A stretch of 64,000 bases of DNA from Megamerina dolium (lineage: Eukaryota > Arthropoda > Insecta > Diptera > Megamerinidae): the NCBI GenBank assembly GCA_963854835.1, contig OY978526.1, positions 42,385,140-42,449,139 of the forward strand, read 5' to 3'. The translations under genes and the position numbers were made by a program. Shown here in pieces: positions 59,263 to 64,000 of the stretch (position 1 is the stretch's first letter; the number at the start of each line of letters is the position of its first letter). The notes below the pieces were generated by a model. The model had not been told where the DNA came from. It saw only the letters and a program-made list of their open reading frames with translations, and searched no databases.

Positions 59263-61577
59263 TTAGAGTAGAACAAACTCTTCTGTTTCACCTTCATCAT
59301 CGTCGGCAATTAGATGAGTACTAGCAATTTGTTGTACGCCCAATTCTTGGCTTAATTTTGCCACTTGTTGTTGCAATGGCTTATATAGGGAGTCGCTCAT
59401 TTCATCTTTGACGTGATCAGTGCAACGTCCACGCGAGAAAGTGAATAAGGGATAATTCATTTCAGAATATTGCATTGAGCTAGAACCGTCACTTGTTTGC
59501 TGACTTGAAGCGGCATTCATTTTATCAATTGTACCAGAAGCACAGCGCATGGGATGTAAGTACTGCAAAAGAATCGAATAAAGTTATGACTTTTGCAATT
59601 TAAACGTATCATCATCATCATCATCATCATCACATACCAGTTGCACACTTTCCATAAAGTTGTCAAAATCAATTTTAGTTGCACAATAGAAACCGATGCA
59701 ACAACTTGGATCCATTTTAGAGGTTTTCAGTTTGCGAGGTGACTTGCAATGGAACGAGTCAAGTGGAAAATTCTCTTGATTGACATCAACCATTTCTTGG
59801 CAATAATGGGGATCCAAGTGAATGAGTTTATCTTCTATTTCGGTGGAATTACATTTTATGTGTTACTAGCATGTATGTTGTATGTCTAGAAATCAGTGAA
59901 TGCAATTTACCTTGAAAACCAACAAAATAGAGTGAATGTTTTGGCCTACCGCCGATTATACCAATACAATGTTCGGTGCTCAATAACAATTTTAAACAAT
60001 GAGCATAAACGGGATTTAATTTCTCTGTGCCCAATCTAAGCGGTATTAACAATATCACCGATTTCCAAAGCTGTTGTTCGGGTTTGCGTGTTTCACATTT
60101 TTTACTTGTTTGCCAGGGTACGTGTTTCACTGGTGAATGTTCTGGTATGCAGCACGCACTCTCAACATCTTGAATATAAACTGAAAACGAATCCATAATT
60201 TGAATTTAAGCAAAATAAATTTCACATTAAGAAAATATTCTCAAAGGAAGCTTACTTGTACAATCTTTGGCTACATAAATGGTTATATTGTCAAAATCTG
60301 CATTTTCCTTAGCAGCGTTTTTCACGGCTTGTCTGCAAAAGATAATTAACTAGTATTAGCATACAAATAAAATATATAAATCATATATTCACAGGTGCCT
60401 AACATACTTCAACAGATACGATACTGAAGCTGGTCCATACCAATCTCCTGGTTTCTTACCCATTTCTTCGCCTAAACTAACTAATGCATGTATGGAGAAG
60501 GGGCTACTTCTTGATGAGCTATCGCCAAACCATTTAACTATCTTCTTATGCAAGTTGTCTTCAAACGTTGAGTGCAATTGTGTATCCGGATCATATCGCC
60601 AAGCTGTTGTAATCAATTCAAAATAGCAAACAGGTATTCAATTTGTATATTCACTACTTACTTCTACCCAAGAAATGAAAAATCAATCCTTGGGCCAATA
60701 GCATTTGACCACTGCGCAACATACAGCCCCATCCACAGTCGGAGGTATAATTTGAGCCATTCATTGTGGGAAATTCACGTCTGTATGTCATCCAAAGGCG
60801 ACTATAGAAATCACGACGGAACCCCTCAATGCCCTCTTCCCAAGGATTTTCAGCAACCTGATTCTCAGCAGCGTCCATACCTAATTCCTGTGGTACAACT
60901 ATTTCGTCAACTTGCTGTAGATTTAGTGGTGGATAAATTCCAGAGCTATTTGGCACAACCTGTGGCATGCTATCATACGCATTAGATGCATAGCCAAGGT
61001 TCTTCGTGTCTAACGATGCCGTCAATTCTGCCGAACTTTCCATCGATGAAGGCGGTGTACATTTTCGGTGATAGCAACGTCCTAATAACCACACCGGTTG
61101 TTCTTTTGAGAAATTCGATTTCAACTTACCACTCCAACCATATTTGACATTGTGCCACATTGAAAGCAATTTGGACTCCATTCCTTTTGTAGGTGTACGC
61201 CCAGCAATAGGTGCAGAGCTCGCAGAGAAACTTGCTCCATCTGTATCGTCATTTTCACGCTCTGACGCAGAGCTCGTAGCTCCTGTATAAAATTGTTGAA
61301 ATACATTTATGAATCGCGAGGAAGTGGAAATTTTGCGTTGTGGTGTTGACGTCTCAGACTTTTCAACAGCAGAAGTAGCAGCAGCAGCAGCGGGTGACAA
61401 ATTATTCGTCAGAATATCACGTGGTAACTGAACCGTTTGAATCGTCGCAACTTGTTCTTCTTCTATAGCACCCTCTTCTATAGATGCTTCACCAGTTGCA
61501 ACTCCAGATGGTGAACGACCTTCAAATATACTCAGCTTTTCATCCGTTAGCTGAGATAATAATTCGTCATAGTTCAT
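59263..61577 (-). CDS. Atg4b: Cysteine protease Atg4, C/D type
   Basis: Cleaves and delipidates Atg8/LC3 proteins in autophagy. Exons: 60662-61577, 60408-60603, 60256-60332, 59911-60180, 59638-59834, 59263-59562. They sum to 1,956 nt, giving 651 aa, in phase. An alternative ATG at 61,735-61,737 directly before a GT donor would add one Met. A long Ser/Thr-rich N-terminal extension (about 200 aa, as in ATG4C/D) precedes the peptidase domain. The catalytic Cys is in [12 protein letters not shown], and the Asp/His pair in [26 protein letters not shown] is also present. It ends EEFVLL, an acidic F-x-x-L fitting a LIR motif. The symbol follows Drosophila CG6194 by likeness. Confidence 0.94.
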
Positions 61578-62660
61578 CTGCGGGTAAAACTTTATTAAGA
61601 CTGGGTACATGCTTTATAGCACAATGCCAAATTGTAGCGCAATTTGTTATGTTTTAATGTTCTTGACTCATTGCAAATCGTTCTAAATAATTTACTACAT
61701 ACCTATATGTATGAGTATGTGTGTATATACTTACCATTTGAGTATGTTTACACTGATAACAAGCTTGTCTTCTTATCTAACAGTTGCACTACACAAAATA
61801 CAATTACTTAACTATTACTTTATTATTATTTTCCCCCGCTGTAGTGATTTGATAAGAACTATACTAGTAATGAAAATTGATTAGGAAAACGAATCAGAAA
61901 ATAAATTTGCTTCTTCAGCTGTTTTCTTTACATTGACGTTTTCTTTTGTTTGCATATTGGAAGGTTAGTAGTGATGACTAGATGATTAGGTACTCGGTAG
62001 GTACTCGGTTTTGTGAATAATTGGTTCGAAAATATAAGCTTCGTTCGTAAAGCAGTAATACAGTTGCACGTTTGACGAAGCTACGCGTTCGTCAAAAAAA
62101 CCTGCGGCAGTACTGATTTTCGTCAAAAGTTTTTTAATGTAAGCACATTTACATTTGAACGGCACATCTCCTTAATGCAAGCAGTTAGCAATTCTTCCGA
62201 CAGCAGCAATTTGCCATTAAAGAACTTTGCGACAAAATTCATAAAAAGTAAACTATTAGCTATCTTGCATTACGCTATCAGTTTTGAATTCTCTATCACG
62301 TAAATCGAGAGCGTTGTATTAATAATAATAATAATATTATTCATTGTTTAATCGCATTTATGCATAATCTTTATAAACCGAAGCGCCAACATTTATTTGC
62401 AAAAACTGTGATCAGCTTTGACTTGAATATCAAGTGGAAACGCGCCTTGATAGGGAAAATTTATGTCAAGTCGATGATCAATTTCTAAAAGTGCGAGTGT
62501 GTTATTGAGAAAGTGTGAGTTCATTGCAAATTGAAAGAAAGTTATTGATTGTGAAACCACCAAGTTAGTGTTGCTCTATCAGTACATGATAGAGTCAACA
62601 TGATGTACAACGGTTGCACAATTATCAATTATCTATCTCTCAGCTGATTCATTTTGAGTT
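61578..62660. other. 5' region of Atg4 and intergenic DNA
   Basis: It holds the short first intron (61,578-61,734) if the 61,737 ATG is used, then the promoter. The remainder is AT-rich with an ATA repeat near 62,318-62,340. No gene recognised. Confidence 0.5.
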
Positions 62661-62673
62661 AATGTCAAAATAC

Positions 62674-63847
62674 TTACTTACTTACTTATGTGGCCATAAC
62701 AACCGAATATCGATTTAGGCCGAAAATAACATGCTTCGCCAGCCATCTCTGTTCAAGGGACAAAGTCCCTTACTACTTCAAAAGCGTAGTTGTCAACAGT
62801 GACGTGCTGTCCAAGACGCCGGGACTCTTTGTTTGTTGACACTAGATACTTCGTCTTGCCCTCGTTCACCGTGAGACTCATCCGACGCGACTCTCTTTCC
62901 AACTCTGAGAATGCTGCACTGACTGCTCGCCTGTTCATGCCGATTATGTCAATATCGTCGGCATACGCTAACAGCATGACACTTTTGTTGAAGATAGTGC
63001 CATTATGTCGTAGATCAGCAGCTCGTATTATTTTCTCCATAATAAGATTGAAGAAGTCGCATGATAACGAATCATCTTGTCTGAAACCCCGTTCGGTATT
63101 AAACGGTGCGGAGAGGTCCTTCCCAATTTTCACTGCACAACGAGAGTTATGCAGTGTCATTCTACAAGCTCGAATGAGCTTTGCAGGAATACCGAACTCA
63201 GACATTGTTGCATAGAGGTAATCCCTTACCGGACTGTCGAAAGCGGCTTTATAATCAACAAATAGGTGGTGTGTGTCAATCTGTTTTTCTTGGGTCTTCT
63301 CCAGGAATTGGCGCAGTGTGAAAATCTGGTCGATGGTGGATTTACCAGGTCCGAAGCCACACTGATACAGTCCAATCAGGTTGCTGAGCATAGGCTTCAA
63401 CCTTTCACACAGTACGCTCGATAGAACCTTGTATGCGATTCCACGGTAGTTGGCGCAAATTGTGGGGTCTCCTTTTTTATGTACAGGACAGAGAACACTG
63501 AGCCTCCAATCATCAGGCATGCTTTCATCCGACCATATTCTGCTTATGAGCTGGTGCATGCGGGTGAGCAGCTCATCGCCTCGGGTCTTAAACAACTCGG
63601 CAGGCATGCCATCAGCACCTGCAGCTTTGTTGTTCTTCAGCCTTAAAATGGCCGTTTCAACCTCGTCATAGTCGGGTGATGGAATATCAACAATATCATC
63701 TGTAATTGGGGTTATCGGGCAATCTCCTCCACTGGCGGAATTGTTCGTAGCATCGCCATTCAGTAACGTGGAGAAGTTTTCCCTCCATGGGCTCAGTACA
63801 CTCTGGACATCTGTGACCAGATCCCATTTCCATCACGACAAGAAGAG
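62674..63847 (-). mobile_element. RTE-like LINE, copy 3, 5'-truncated with 13-bp target duplication
   Basis: A minus-strand copy of the same LINE as at 19,803-23,360. AATGTCAAAATAC occurs at 62,661-62,673 and 63,848-63,860, giving a clear 13-bp target duplication. The 3' end keeps the (TAAG)n tail and conserved 3' UTR. At about 62,755 an internal deletion removes the thumb and C-terminal coding part. The body (62,753-63,607 frame) covers RT from the MPAELFKTRGDELL region through YADDIDIIG. The 5' end is truncated at 63,847, within the linker before the RT. It cannot encode an active protein. Confidence 0.92.
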
Positions 63848-63860
63848 AATGTCAAAATAC

Positions 63861-64000
63861 AATAGATAAATAACTGATTTTTTCAGTCTGTGACATATGA
63901 TTGGTCCGTCTATTTTTGTCAATGGGTCCCTGTCAAACAAAAAACGTAACGTATGACAGGTGACAGATTCTATGGACCGATGGCTTAAGACCCATAAATT
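63861..64000. other. End of window, unassigned
   Basis: 140 bases of non-coding sequence after the LINE target duplication. Nothing recognised. Confidence 0.4.

Noticed and set aside
61578..61610. Upstream Met (MYPVLIKFYPQ) for Atg4
   Set aside because: It sits in sequence that ends with a splice acceptor (CCCGCAG) right before the conserved MNYDELL start, so it is read as intron.

Overview
The window is nuclear DNA of a higher dipteran, most likely a tephritid-type fruit fly. It is AT-rich, the genes have short GT-AG introns, and the housekeeping proteins track Drosophila closely (assembled RPB2 is 1,176 aa and twinfilin 343 aa). The space between genes is filled with mariner, Ty3/mdg3-like, RTE-like LINE, THAP/P-element-like and Harbinger-like MITE sequence. 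Species assignment is inference.

Layout. 1-5,291: repeat-rich DNA with a THAP/P-element remnant, a scrambled Ty3 element and a MITE. 5,292-9,507: RNA polymerase II subunit 2. 10,360-23,360: a 13-kb transposon field with two copies of one RTE-like LINE, the second nearly full length with a target-site duplication, plus a LINE endonuclease fragment between perfect inverted repeats, a broken mariner, other broken transposases, a Myb/SANT-like pseudogene and two MITEs. 25,141-35,842: four genes, Timmdc1 (+), twinfilin (-), auxilin/GAK (+) and guanine deaminase (-). 36,581-42,524: a young, structurally complete Ty3 retrotransposon with ATAT target duplication. 42,938-45,335: an irritans-type mariner and a second THAP element copy. 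45,443-48,760: TRAPPC6/Trs33 (+), a small methyltransferase (-) and a RING-like/C2H2 zinc-finger gene (-). 48,819-54,769: nested MITEs, a long inverted repeat and a decayed Ty3 copy. 54,992-57,172: a TMTC4-type O-mannosyltransferase (+). 59,263-61,737: an Atg4C/D-type autophagy protease (-). 62,674-63,847: a third, 5'-truncated LINE copy with a 13-bp target duplication.

The host genes are not an operon or pathway cluster. They cover transcription, mitochondrial complex I assembly, actin dynamics, clathrin uncoating, purine/pteridine metabolism, ER-Golgi tethering, ER glycosylation and autophagy. All exon chains given here add up to whole codons with consistent phases. I found no clearly new biological system. 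The most unusual items are the SAP-like domain at the Gag N-terminus of the Ty3 family, the endonuclease-only LINE ORF framed by perfect 37-bp inverted repeats, the fold-back rearrangements of Ty3 copy 1, and the nested MITE island.
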